Source: Plebeiibacterium sediminum | Lineage (GTDB): Bacteria > Bacteroidota > Bacteroidia > Bacteroidales > Marinilabiliaceae | NCBI RefSeq assembly: GCF_026013605.1 | Contig: NZ_JAPDPJ010000060.1 | Span: 1 to 36,634, forward strand | Direction: 5' to 3' | DNA length: 36,634 nt | Shown here: one piece after another, positions 1-7,519 of the stretch | Layout: each line of letters starts with the position of its first letter | How positions within the stretch are numbered: the first letter of the stretch is position 1 | The notes under the pieces: generated by a model | What the model saw: the letters and a program-made list of their open reading frames with translations, nothing else | Databases searched by the model: none | Told to the model about the DNA's origin: nothing | Position numbers and translations under genes: made by a program

Positions 1-95
1 TCTCAATAAAGCTTTTGAGAATTGGTTTTAAGAAAAAAGATAATTTAATTTGAATAATCTAAATCAATCAGACAGAGTTATACTTACATATCCAT

Positions 96-115
96 AATTT
101 AGTCGGACACTAGTG
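96..115 (+). repeat. 13-bp direct repeat motif, copy 1 (TAGTCGGACACTA)
   Basis: The stretch TTTAGTCGGACACTAGTGA lies just beyond the 3' end of uvrA. An almost identical stretch (TTTAGTCGGACACTAATGA) is found at 5753-5771 in the same orientation, upstream of arsR. Both copies sit in AT-rich intergenic DNA. They could be ends of a lost insertion sequence or miniature element, but no transposase lies between them and no inverted partner was seen. The block they enclose carries uvrA and the ars operon. Bases 1-121 otherwise hold only AT-rich sequence and a weak hairpin (TCTCAA/TTGAGA at 1-20). Confidence 0.5.
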
Positions 116-121
116 AATATT

Positions 122-2923
122 TTATTGTAAATATGGTTTTAAATACTTACCTGTATATGATTGTTCTACGTTCAGCAAATCTTCTGGTTTTCCTTCAAAA
201 ATAACATAACCGCCTTTATCTCCTCCTTCAGGGCCTAAATCAATCACCCAGTCTGCTGATTTAATCACGTCCATATTATGCTCAATGATGACTAAGGAAT
301 GTCCTTTTTCAATCAATGCATCAAATGCTTTTAATAGCTTTTTAATGTCATTAAAATGCAATCCGGTTGTTGGTTCATCAAAGATAAACAAGGTTGGTTC
401 TGCTTTCTCCTTGGCTAAAAAGGAAGCCAATTTAACACGCTGACTCTCCCCTCCTGATAAAGTACTCGACGACTGCCCCATTTTTACATAACCCAGACCT
501 ACATCGGCCAATGGTTTTAATTTATTGACAATACGTTTAGCTCCAGATTTATCATCTTCTCCAAAGAATTCAATGGCTTGTTCAATGGTCATTTCAAGTA
601 TATCATGAATATTCTTTTCGCGATATTTTACATCAAGAATCTCTTCTTTAAACCTTTTGCCATTACAACTCTCGCAAGTGAGTACAATATCAGCCATAAA
701 CTGCATTTCTATTTTTATTGTACCTTCACCCTGGCACTCTTCACATCTACCACCATCAATATTAAATGAAAAGTGTGAAGCCTTATAACCATTTATTTTA
801 GAGGCTTGCTGTTCTGACATCAATTTCCTGATCTCATCATAAGCCTTAAGGTATGTTGCCGGATTTGAACGGGATGATTTACCAATCGGATTTTGATCTA
901 CAAACTCAACTTCTGTAATTTGCTCCACATCACCTTTTAATAAATCAAAAGCTCCTGTTTTATCAGCATATCCACCCAAACGCTTTTTTATTGCAGGGTA
1001 AAAAATGGATTTTATAAGTGTAGATTTACCCGATCCGCTAACTCCGGTAATTACATTCATTACATTTAAAGGCACCTTTACACTGATGGCCTTTAAATTA
1101 TTTTCTCTGGCTCCTAAAACTTCAATATAATTGTTCCAGTTTCTGCGCGATCCGGGAACGTCTATTTTTTCATTGCCAAACAAATACTGATAAGTTAAAC
1201 TATCCTTTGCTTTAGCTTTTTTCTCCAACTTGCCTTTAAAAACAATTTCTCCTCCTAATCTACCTGCTCCGGGACCTATATCTACAATTTCATCTGCAGC
1301 CCGCATAATATCTTCGTCATGCTCTACCACAACCACCGTATTACCCAACGCCTGCAATTGTTTTAAGACTTTAATCAGCAAATCCGTATCTCTGGAATGC
1401 AATCCAATACTTGGTTCATCCAAAATATATAATGATCCCACCAATGTACTTCCCAATGATGTGGCCAGGTTAATACGCTGACTTTCTCCTCCTGATAATG
1501 TTGATGATAAACGATTTAAGGTAAGATATCCCAAACCAACTTCATACAGAAAACGTAATCTGGTTGTAATCTCTCGTAGTATTCGCTTTGCAACCTGTTC
1601 ATCGTGCTCATCCAATTTTAAATCATCGAAAAATGGCATCAATTCCGTAATAGGCATTAACACCAAATCCGAAATACTTTTGCCTCCCACTTTAACCCAG
1701 GAAGCCTCTTTTTTTAATCGGGTTCCTCTACAATCCGGGCAAACTGTTTTACCCCTGTAACGGGATAGCATTACCCTGTATTGAATTTTATATTGCTGCT
1801 CTTCTACATGCTTAAAAAAGGTATCGATACCATAAAAATACTCGTTACCTTTCCACAACAGGTCTCTTTCTTCATCTGTTAGTTCATAATAAGGTCTGTG
1901 AACAGGAAAATTAAACTGATGAGCCGATGAAATCAATTGTTTCTTATACTCACCCATTTTTTCACCTTTCCAGCAGGCCACAGCATCTTCAAATACAGAT
2001 AGCGTTTTGTTTGGTATAACCAGGTCTTCATCAATACCTATAACACTACCAAAGCCTTCACATTTTGAACATGCTCCCACAGGGTTGTTAAAGGTGAAAG
2101 TGTGTTCTGTTGGCTCTTCAAACTGAATTCCATCTAATTCAAACTTATTTGAAAAACGATGAGTTTCCGCCGCATCCTTAGCATATATTTTAACCAGACA
2201 CTCCCCTTTTCCTTCAAAAAATGCCGTTTCAATAGAGTCAGCCAGTCGCGATAAATTGTCTTCTTCTTTTGAAGCTGTTGCCCTGTCAATAACCAGACTA
2301 TATAATGAACAATCCAGTTCGGTATTGTCATCTTTGATCAGATCTTCAATCTTTAAAAACTGATCTTCGTGCTCAACCCTTACAAATCCCTGCTTCAACA
2401 ACACTTCTAAATGAGCTTTACAGCTTCTGTCCTCTGGCACAATAATATCTGACAGAATTACCAATTTGGTATTATCATCATATTGAGTAATATGATTCAC
2501 CACATCAGAAACATAATGACGTTTTACTTCATTACCAGATACCGGAGAAAGTGTTTTTCCTACTCTTGCAAATAGTAATTTCAGATAATCATAAATCTCT
2601 GTTGAAGTTCCAACCGTTGATCTTGGGTTTCGGGTATTAACCTTTTGCTCAATGGCAATTGCAGGCGGAATACCTTTAATAAAATCAACATCTGGTTTAT
2701 CAATTCTACCAAGGAACTGTCGCGCATAAGAACTCAGACTCTCTACATATCTACGTTGTCCTTCAGCATAAAGCGTATCAAATGCTAATGATGATTTTCC
2801 GGAACCTGAAACTCCTGTAATTACGATAAATTTATTTCTGGGCAACTCAAGATCAACACCTTTCAAATTATGAACTCTTGCCCCTTTTATTTGTATATTT
2901 TTTAATGCAGAATTTTCAGCCAT
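122..2923 (-). CDS. uvrA: UvrA, excinuclease ABC subunit A
   Basis: DNA damage recognition ATPase of nucleotide excision repair; in the known pathway it loads UvrB at lesions and is a cytoplasmic dimer. The sequence shows the full class II UvrA layout: a first Walker A (GVSGSGKSS, near residue 40), the insertion with CSKC and CPDC cysteine pairs, a first signature (TLSGGESQR) with Walker B (ILDEPS), a second Walker A (GVSGSGKST), the C-terminal zinc finger (CEEC...CESC), a second TLSGGESQR and the final DEPTTGLHF. The start was moved to the ATG at 2923 (933 residues, MAENSALKN), because the longer frame opens with a TTG at 2935, and a -7 promoter element lies just upstream at 2945-2952. No other uvr gene is in the window, so it is probably monocistronic. 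Family length and motifs are intact; identification is secure. Confidence 0.98.
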   Translation of the reverse strand: MAENSALKNIQIKGARVHNLKGVDLELPRNKFIVITGVSGSGKSSLAFDTLYAEGQRRYVESLSSYARQFLGRIDKPDVDFIKGIPPAIAIEQKVNTRNPRSTVGTSTEIYDYLKLLFARVGKTLSPVSGNEVKRHYVSDVVNHITQYDDNTKLVILSDIIVPEDRSCKAHLEVLLKQGFVRVEHEDQFLKIEDLIKDDNTELDCSLYSLVIDRATASKEEDNLSRLADSIETAFFEGKGECLVKIYAKDAAETHRFSNKFELDGIQFEEPTEHTFTFNNPVGACSKCEGFGSVIGIDEDLVIPNKTLSVFEDAVACWKGEKMGEYKKQLISSAHQFNFPVHRPYYELTDEERDLLWKGNEYFYGIDTFFKHVEEQQYKIQYRVMLSRYRGKTVCPDCRGTRLKKEASWVKVGGKSISDLVLMPITELMPFFDDLKLDEHDEQVAKRILREITTRLRFLYEVGLGYLTLNRLSSTLSGGESQRINLATSLGSTLVGSLYILDEPSIGLHSRDTDLLIKVLKQLQALGNTVVVVEHDEDIMRAADEIVDIGPGAGRLGGEIVFKGKLEKKAKAKDSLTYQYLFGNEKIDVPGSRRNWNNYIEVLGARENNLKAISVKVPLNVMNVITGVSGSGKSTLIKSIFYPAIKKRLGGYADKTGAFDLLKGDVEQITEVEFVDQNPIGKSSRSNPATYLKAYDEIRKLMSEQQASKINGYKASHFSFNIDGGRCEECQGEGTIKIEMQFMADIVLTCESCNGKRFKEEILDVKYREKNIHDILEMTIEQAIEFFGEDDKSGAKRIVNKLKPLADVGLGYVKMGQSSSTLSGGESQRVKLASFLAKEKAEPTLFIFDEPTTGLHFNDIKKLLKAFDALIEKGHSLVIIEHNMDVIKSADWVIDLGPEGGDKGGYVIFEGKPEDLLNVEQSYTGKYLKPYLQ

Positions 2924-2944
2924 ATAGCAAATCAATTAAGGTGA

Positions 2945-2952
2945 CAAATATA
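2945..2952 (-). promoter_or_regulatory. uvrA promoter -7 element
   Basis: Read on the minus strand this is TATATTTG, a perfect match to the Bacteroidota -7 consensus TAnnTTTG, 21 bases ahead of the chosen uvrA ATG. No convincing -33 TTTG is visible, because a terminator hairpin occupies that region. It supports the ATG at 2923 over the upstream TTG. Confidence 0.6.
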
Positions 2953-2960
2953 TTAAATAG

Positions 2961-3008
2961 CTAAAAAAAAGCCTTGTTTATATATCATGAATTATATAAA
3001 CAAGGCTT
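2961..3008 (-). terminator. Rho-independent terminator (minus strand)
   Basis: A perfect 16-bp stem (arms 2969-2984 and 2993-3008, 8-base loop) is followed on the minus strand by a run of eight T (complement of 2963-2970, the last two of which lie in the stem). It stops transcripts arriving from the ars operon or from the repeat region before uvrA. It is a very strong terminator by inspection. Confidence 0.85.
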
Positions 3009-3056
3009 ACTTATTATTGTTTCTTAACACATCTGTCTTAAAATAGAAAAAGATCT

Positions 3057-3170
3057 CTACTCTTTAGTAGGTTCTATATTGGCCTCAGCCAATGAACCAA
3101 AAAACAAGGTTAAATTGATGGTTAAAAATCGTTTTTGTTTGAACGTAGTGAGTTTAAACGATTTCAATCA
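3057..3170 (-). pseudogene. Possible short ORF tail, unrecognised
   Basis: On the minus strand an open frame runs through the intergenic repeat and ends at a TAG at 3057-3059, with a C-terminus reading GSLAEANIEPTKE. It has no ATG, is interrupted upstream by a stop, and the terminator at 2961-3008 lies about 50 bases beyond its end. It may be the 3' remnant of a gene broken by the repeat, or simply a chance frame in the repeat. I do not recognise a family. Confidence 0.2.
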
Positions 3171-3275
3171 AATAACCGTAGTTTTTTGAGAGAAGTGGGT
3201 GCAGCCTTGATCTTTTTTCCTTCCTTTCTTGGATCAAGCTAAAAAAGGAAGTCGGGTCTGGGTGAAACGCCAGTT
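3120..3275 (+). repeat. Hairpin intergenic repeat, copy 1
   Basis: This intergenic unit carries a hairpin with arms AAATCGTTT / AAACGATTT around a tip reading GTTTGAACGTAGTGAG. It continues with GTGCAGCCTTGATCTTTTTT and a second, weaker hairpin (CTTCCTTT at 3220-3227 with AAAGGAAG at 3244-3251). The copy at 7228-7430, read on the other strand, follows the same order: GTTTGAG..., ATCGTAGTTTTT, GCGCAGTCTTGATCTTCTTT, then a hairpin. The gap 2924-3327 holds this repeat, the terminator and the uvrA promoter, and no convincing gene. Confidence 0.75.
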
Positions 3276-3327
3276 AAGACAAAAATTTTGGACAATTATT
3301 GTTTCTTGAAATCTAATCTCCACCAGA

Positions 3328-4359
3328 CTAATATTTCCATTTGTTAGCTAATTTTACCAATGATAACATTACAGGTACTTCAACCAAAACGCCCACCACT
3401 GTTACAAGTGCTGCAGGACTCTGTAAGCCAAACAAGGCTATAGCCACAGCAACAGCTAATTCAAAGAAGTTACTAGCTCCAATCATAGCTGCCGGAGAGC
3501 AAACGGCATGAGGCAGTTTTAATTTTCTTCCTCCAAACCAGGCTATGAAAAAGATAAAATAAGTTTGAATGATTAAAGGGATAGCAACCAGTAATATAAT
3601 AAAAGGATTATTGGTGATGGTAAATCCCTGAAAAGCAAAAAGCAGTATCAAAGTCAGCAATAATGCAACTATTGAAACAGGTTTAAACTTTGGTAAGAAT
3701 ACTGTTTTAAACCATTCTTCGCCTTTATTTTTAATTAATAATTTGTTAGTAATATAGCCAGCTAACAAAGGAATTACCACAAATACAACCACACTTGTTA
3801 CCAGGGTTTCGTATGGTACCTGAACATTTGTTATTCCTAATAACAATCCTACAATAGGAATGAATGCCACTAATATGATCAGGTCATTTACAGATACTTG
3901 CACCAAAGTATAATTGGGATCTCCATCTGTAAGATAACTCCACACAAATACCATTGCAGTACAAGGTGCTGCACCTAATAAAATAGCACCGGCAATATAT
4001 TCACCGGCAAGCTCCGGCGTAATAAATGCAGCATATATTTTGGTAAAAAATATCCAGGCAAAAAAGGCCATGGTAAAAGGCTTAATCAACCAGTTAATGA
4101 TCAATGTAAGAACCAATCCCTTAGGTTTCTTGCCTACATTTTTAATGCTTGAAAAATCAATTTGAAGCATCATCGGGTAAATCATAAACCAAACAAGAAT
4201 TGCTACCGGAATATTTACATTAAACAATTCCAGGTTACTAACAGCCTGAACTGCACCACCTAAATAATTACCAATTACAATACCTGCGGCAATACAAATG
4301 ATAACCCATAAAGAAAGATACTTTTCAAAAAAGCCTATTCTCTTTACTTCCTGCTCCAT
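3328..4359 (-). CDS. acr3: ACR3-family arsenite efflux permease
   Basis: Integral membrane carrier that exports arsenite (and often antimonite) from the cytoplasm using the membrane potential; last gene of the arsR-arsC-acr3 set. Its 343 residues form about ten hydrophobic spans. It shows the hallmark ACR3 region [18 protein letters not shown], with the conserved cysteine known to be essential in this family, followed by [14 protein letters not shown], and the second half motif [11 protein letters not shown]. The ATG at 4359 lies only 6 bases after the arsC stop codon, so the two are surely cotranscribed and probably translationally coupled. Length is typical for the bacterial ACR3 group. Distinct from the ArsB antiporter family; some annotations nevertheless use the name arsB. 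Confidence 0.96.
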   Translation of the reverse strand: MEQEVKRIGFFEKYLSLWVIICIAAGIVIGNYLGGAVQAVSNLELFNVNIPVAILVWFMIYPMMLQIDFSSIKNVGKKPKGLVLTLIINWLIKPFTMAFFAWIFFTKIYAAFITPELAGEYIAGAILLGAAPCTAMVFVWSYLTDGDPNYTLVQVSVNDLIILVAFIPIVGLLLGITNVQVPYETLVTSVVVFVVIPLLAGYITNKLLIKNKGEEWFKTVFLPKFKPVSIVALLLTLILLFAFQGFTITNNPFIILLVAIPLIIQTYFIFFIAWFGGRKLKLPHAVCSPAAMIGASNFFELAVAVAIALFGLQSPAALVTVVGVLVEVPVMLSLVKLANKWKY

Positions 4360-4365
4360 GTTTTA

Positions 4366-4791
4366 TTACAACTGAGGTTTAACTTCTTCTGTATAGAATT
4401 TATAGAAGCCTTCTTTAATTTCGTCGCGAACACGAATAAATTCACTCCAAATAAATTCGTCAGTACCTGTTGCATGAGAAGGATCATCAAATCCAATGTG
4501 TAATCTATTCTTAACATTTCCTGTAAATGCTGGACAAGATTCATTGGCACCACCACAAACTGTAATTACAAAATCCCACTCCTCATTTAAATATTTTTGA
4601 ACAGAATCTGAAGTATGACCACTAATATCAATACCAGCTTCGGCCATTGCTTTTACAGCATTCTGGTTCAATTTACCTGAAGCTTCTGTTCCTGCTGAAC
4701 ATACAGTAATATTTTCGTCAAATGATTGTAAAAAACCATGAGCCATCTGACTTCTGCAACTATTACCCGTACACAATACTAAAATTTTCAT
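4366..4791 (-). CDS. arsC: Arsenate reductase ArsC, low-molecular-weight phosphatase type
   Basis: Cytoplasmic arsenate reductase that turns arsenate into arsenite for export by the adjacent Acr3. The protein opens with MKILVLCTGNSCRSQMA, where the CTGNSCRS P-loop carries the nucleophilic cysteine and arginine of the low-molecular-weight tyrosine phosphatase fold. Further cysteines follow in FVITVCGGANESCPAF, as in the thioredoxin-coupled (Staphylococcus pI258-like) class, and the general-acid segment FDDPSHATG matches the family DP loop. I chose the ATG at 4791 (141 residues), because the frame extends upstream only through an ATG at 4818 and a TTG, adding residues that do not belong to the domain. 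It lies between arsR and acr3. Confidence 0.95.
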   Translation of the reverse strand: MKILVLCTGNSCRSQMAHGFLQSFDENITVCSAGTEASGKLNQNAVKAMAEAGIDISGHTSDSVQKYLNEEWDFVITVCGGANESCPAFTGNVKNRLHIGFDDPSHATGTDEFIWSEFIRVRDEIKEGFYKFYTEEVKPQL

Positions 4792-4839
4792 ATGTCTAAT
4801 TTTGCTTTTATTTGCCATATGCAATTCGCCAATTTTGTC

Positions 4840-4890
4840 ATTCTAATGTGTGAGAAAAACTTTGACTTCGTCGATCTCACCATTCTCTTG
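4840..4890. repeat. Small hairpin between arsR and arsC
   Basis: The 128-base spacer between arsR and the chosen arsC start contains an imperfect hairpin (TGTGAGA at 4849-4855 with TCTCAC at 4875-4880) beginning with GTCATTCTAATG. It resembles, in general form, the short GTCATTCTGAG-type palindromic repeats scattered through Bacteroidota genomes. It has no T-run and so is not a terminator. The likeness is from memory and loose. Confidence 0.3.
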
Positions 4891-4919
4891 GCTCATTCCA
4901 TATGTATTAAATTTATTAA

Positions 4920-5258
4920 TTACTCACATTTAACTGATTTACAATTGGTATCCAGAGTTTTATAAAACACCTGAAATATTGTATTTAACTCTTCAATTTT
5001 GCATGGATTCAAACAATATTTGGTTTTAACACCATCAATAGTTCCTTTAATTAACCCAACCTCCTTCAATTCCTTAATATGCTGATTTACTGTTGTTCTA
5101 CTTAAAGGCAACTCTTCGGAAATATCTCCGGTGATACATGTCTCCTGACTGGCTAAATATTGTAATATTTTTAGGCGTGCAGGATGAGACAAAGCTTTGA
5201 ACAGTTCAGCACTAATAATCAATTCTTCACTAAATAAATCTGACTTTGCTTTTACCAT
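4920..5258 (-). CDS. arsR: ArsR-family transcriptional repressor
   Basis: Winged-helix repressor of the ArsR/SmtB family, here the first gene of the arsenic operon and its probable autoregulator. Helix-turn-helix region: LFKALSHPARLKILQYLA followed by ELPLSRTTVNQHIKELKEVGLIKG. Cysteines that could bind As(III) are present in ETCITGDIS, near the family's ELCVCDL position, in YCLNPC, and in the C-terminal tail CKSVKCE. The classical CVCDL pair is not conserved, so the arsenite site probably uses another set of cysteines, as happens in several ArsR branches. The ATG at 5258 lies about 45 bases from a promoter overlapped by palindromes. Length (112 residues) is typical. Confidence 0.93.
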   Translation of the reverse strand: MVKAKSDLFSEELIISAELFKALSHPARLKILQYLASQETCITGDISEELPLSRTTVNQHIKELKEVGLIKGTIDGVKTKYCLNPCKIEELNTIFQVFYKTLDTNCKSVKCE

Positions 5259-5304
5259 ATATTTTATCTTTAAACAAAAGTCCTAAATCCACTTCTGTTT
5301 ATTC

Positions 5305-5354
5305 TGACGCAAATATACGTCACTACAAATCAAAAGCGACGTATACATACGTTA
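5305..5354 (-). promoter_or_regulatory. arsR promoter with two tandem palindromic operators
   Basis: Palindrome 1 (5305-5322, TGACGCAAATATACGTCA) matches its own reverse complement at 14 of 18 positions. Palindrome 2 (core 5339-5352, ACGTATACATACGT) matches at 12 of 14. Their centres are about 32 bp apart, close to three helical turns. Within palindrome 1, the minus strand reads TATATTTG (5310-5317), a perfect Bacteroidota -7 element; palindrome 2 falls where the -33 box would be. A repressor bound to both would block RNA polymerase. Assignment to ArsR is inferred from position. Confidence 0.65.
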
Positions 5355-5465
5355 ATTTAATATTAAATTTCATTAATGACCGACTAATTTTAAAAAGGGT
5401 TCATTATTGATATGAAGACGAGAAGATTTTATAATTAAGCGATATGTATGGGTAATTAAACCGCC

Positions 5466-5625
5466 TTCATGTAAAAGCGTTAATAAAATCATTAAACGTA
5501 GCGTTAAAAAAAGAAAAGCTGTTTGAGCCTTAGCGAGTTCTTTTCTTTTAGCGAAGTGCGATGATTTTTAGCTTTTTCATGTCAGCGGCGGCTTTTTTTG
5601 TTTCCGTTTTTGCAGCTGTAGGCAA
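5466..5625. repeat. Hairpin intergenic repeat, copy 3 (diverged)
   Basis: This is a long imperfect palindrome: CATG...AAAATCATT...AAAAGAAAAG on the left pairs with CTTTTCTTTT...GATGATTTT...CATG on the right (mapping about 5473-5581). The tip reads GTTTGAGCCTTAGCGAG, very like the tips of the copies at 3.1 kb and 7.4 kb. The following GTCAGCGGCGGCTTTTTTTG is locally G-rich compared with its surroundings. The 589-base gap 5259-5847 holds the arsR promoter, this repeat, a terminator and the second 13-bp motif. I see no gene. Confidence 0.6.
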
Positions 5626-5694
5626 TTATTGCGATAAATAAGAGCAGAGTTAAGTTTACTTGAACTATGCCGCATGGAGCAATAATCTTATAGA

Positions 5695-5718
5695 AAAAAA
5701 TGAAAAGCCCGTCGGCTT
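5695..5718 (-). terminator. Terminator after the pentapeptide-repeat gene
   Basis: On the minus strand the stem AAGCC/GGCTT (5705-5709 and 5714-5718, loop of four) is followed by TTTTCATTTTTTT. It lies about 130 bases beyond the stop codon of the pentapeptide-repeat gene and may mark the end of the large minus-strand export operon. The stem is short. Confidence 0.6.
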
Positions 5719-5751
5719 GAGACATAAGTAATGGAAATCTGATGAATAATA

Positions 5752-5771
5752 TTTTAGTCGGACACTAATGA
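5752..5771 (+). repeat. 13-bp direct repeat motif, copy 2 (TAGTCGGACACTA)
   Basis: Second copy of the motif seen at 96-115, same orientation, about 5.65 kb away. The two copies agree over roughly 17 of 18 bases around the core. Confidence 0.5.
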
Positions 5772-5847
5772 TTAAATTTAATAGAAATCTAATTGAGGTA
5801 AGATGTTATTATCTAGAAAAGAGAACTAAAGTATATTATGAACTAAG

Positions 5848-6408
5848 TTAGTCTTCAATCTTAATATTGTATTTACACAATAAGCCCATCACATTATGCT
5901 TCGAAAACACGGTTTTATTGATGTTGTTAGATTCCGGATCAATGGCAAAATTATATGCTGTAGACATTTTTGCATGTTCCAGATTACTTCTTTCAAACAC
6001 AGCTCCAGAAAGATCACATTCCTGAAATACAGCCCCGGATAAATCAGTTTCTACAAAATCAGTTTGAATAAGTCTGCATTTTGTAAATACCGTTTTTTTA
6101 ATCTTTAATTGATAAAAGGAACTATAATCCAATATACAATCGGTAAAAGAAAATGCAAGAGAAAAATTGTTACAATCGCTAAACTGAACGCCTAATAATT
6201 TGCAATTAACGAACTTAACATCTCTAAATGCGGTATCACTTAAAGCCGCATTTGACAGGTTACAATTAACAAATTCACAATCGGTAAAGATGAATAAACT
6301 CAGATTGTATTCTGAAAAATCGCAGTTCTTAAAAATACAATCCTCATATTCACCTTTAACCAATTCGGTTTTATCAATAAAATTCTCAGAAACAATATAT
6401 TCAGACAT
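5848..6408 (-). CDS. Pentapeptide-repeat protein
   Basis: A 186-residue protein built almost entirely of A(D/N)LXX-type pentapeptide repeats, seen as runs such as CIFKN-CDFSE-YNLSL, CEFVN-CNLSN-AALSD and VFTKC-RLIQT-DFVET-DLSGA. These are known to fold into a right-handed quadrilateral beta helix. The central LDYSSF and the C-terminal INKTVFSKHNVMGLLCKY resemble the organisation of Qnr/McbG-like proteins, which mimic DNA and protect gyrase, but Qnr-specific loops cannot be confirmed by eye and the length is shorter than Qnr (about 218). No signal peptide, so presumably cytoplasmic. It is the last gene on the minus strand after the export locus, 67 bases after the small ABC permease, and could be cotranscribed with it. 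Exact function is unknown. Confidence 0.88.
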   Translation of the reverse strand: MSEYIVSENFIDKTELVKGEYEDCIFKNCDFSEYNLSLFIFTDCEFVNCNLSNAALSDTAFRDVKFVNCKLLGVQFSDCNNFSLAFSFTDCILDYSSFYQLKIKKTVFTKCRLIQTDFVETDLSGAVFQECDLSGAVFERSNLEHAKMSTAYNFAIDPESNNINKTVFSKHNVMGLLCKYNIKIED

Positions 6409-6475
6409 ATTCTATTTTAGTTATCGTAGACAATAGCTTTAAAGCTGCTAAAATACATTTTCGTTTGCCTATATC

Positions 6476-7168
6476 CTACTTAATAAAGCGTTCTCGTTTC
6501 TGTAGATTTATGAGTCCCCATAAAATAGCTACAATTGAGGCTGATAGAAAGATCAATTTATTTTGAAAAATAATGTTACTGTAGATCATTTCACTAACAC
6601 CATCCGGTAAATCAAAAGGATTTAAAAAGATATTCCATTTTGAGGTGCCTAAGGATAAATGCAAAAACCAAAATACCAAACCTACAATAACCATTAGCAC
6701 TGCAGAACCATTGCCATTTTTTACCAGAGTACTGAATAAAAAACCAAGCGTTCCAAAGAATATAATCACAAAAATAAGGTGAAAACTTAACCTAAAAACG
6801 GGTAATTCAACCAGAATATAACTGTTTAAAAAGGAAAAGATTACCATCATTACATACACCATAATAAAGATAATAAGCAATCGCATTAACCAAACCTTAT
6901 ATCGATAATTAGGTATGCCAAACAGTATTTCCAATATCCGGGCATCTTCATCATTTTGAATACCAAAAGTGGTAGGGAAAAAGACCAGTAATATACCCGG
7001 AAATATCAGTTGATAATAAGCACTACTTAATTCAATGGTGCTATCTGAAAATATGGCAATGGTGGTAATCAGTAAATAAAAAAGCACGGATGCGCCTAAA
7101 AAATAGATAAACTTATTACCAAATATTATTTTCAGATTATATTTTACCAGACGAATTGTATTATTCAT
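6476..7168 (-). CDS. ABC-2 type permease subunit (small)
   Basis: An integral membrane protein of 230 residues with about six hydrophobic spans: FLGASVLFYLLITTIAIF, the LIFPGILLVFFPTTFGI span, LLIIFIMVYVMMVIFSFL, LIFVIIFFGTLGFLFSTLV, VLMVIVGLVFWFLHLSL and a last one near the C-terminus. The loop QNDEDARILEILFGIPNYRYKVW corresponds to the cytoplasmic coupling stretch typical of ABC-2 permeases in Bacteroidota. It has no ATPase of its own; the nearest ATPase is the C-terminal domain of the RND fusion 351 bases upstream on the same strand, for which it is a natural partner. A hairpin repeat lies between the two genes, so cotranscription is likely but not certain. Substrate unknown. Confidence 0.75.
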   Translation of the reverse strand: MNNTIRLVKYNLKIIFGNKFIYFLGASVLFYLLITTIAIFSDSTIELSSAYYQLIFPGILLVFFPTTFGIQNDEDARILEILFGIPNYRYKVWLMRLLIIFIMVYVMMVIFSFLNSYILVELPVFRLSFHLIFVIIFFGTLGFLFSTLVKNGNGSAVLMVIVGLVFWFLHLSLGTSKWNIFLNPFDLPDGVSEMIYSNIIFQNKLIFLSASIVAILWGLINLQKRERFIK

Positions 7169-7227
7169 TTTTGTCTATTTAATCATTAATTTCAATCAAG
7201 GGGTAAAAACACTTATGTAATCACCCT

Positions 7228-7430
7228 TTCCACTTAGGGATGTCATCCATAAAACCCTGACCTACTTTCTTATCTTGATATAAGAAAGTAGGCAAAGAAG
7301 ATCAAGACTGCGCCTGCCTCGTTATAAAAACTACGATTATTTTACCTAAATCGCTAAAAACTCGCTCCTTCCTACGTCAGTCACTCAAACAATACGCAAT
7401 TTTACGTTAAAATAATCTTGTTTTTATACT
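7228..7430 (-). repeat. Hairpin intergenic repeat, copy 2
   Basis: Read on the minus strand, this unit matches copy 1 in order and content: GTTTGAG..GAGTTT tip, TAATCGTAGTTTTT, GCGCAGTCTTGATCTTCTTT, then a hairpin. Here that hairpin is perfect: arms 7261-7272 and 7281-7292, 12 bp, loop TCTTGATA. A second inverted repeat (7321-7346 with 7404-7428) closes the larger palindrome. It fills most of the 351-base gap between the RND-ABC fusion and the small permease; I see no gene there. It could form a stable RNA structure that lowers expression of the downstream permease. Confidence 0.78.
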
Positions 7431-7519
7431 CACCAGACAAGGTCATTGCTGAAACTTGACGGTATTACTATATAATATCTTTTTTCAACTCTTAATTCAC
7501 AATTTAAAAAGATCATTAT

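Noticed and set aside
96-5771. Treating the 13-bp direct repeats as att sites of an integrated element
   Set aside because: No integrase or recombinase lies between them, and uvrA is a core gene unlikely to be mobile cargo.
5848-6408. Calling the pentapeptide protein a Qnr quinolone-resistance protein
   Set aside because: It is shorter than Qnr, the characteristic loops cannot be confirmed, and many pentapeptide proteins are unrelated in function.
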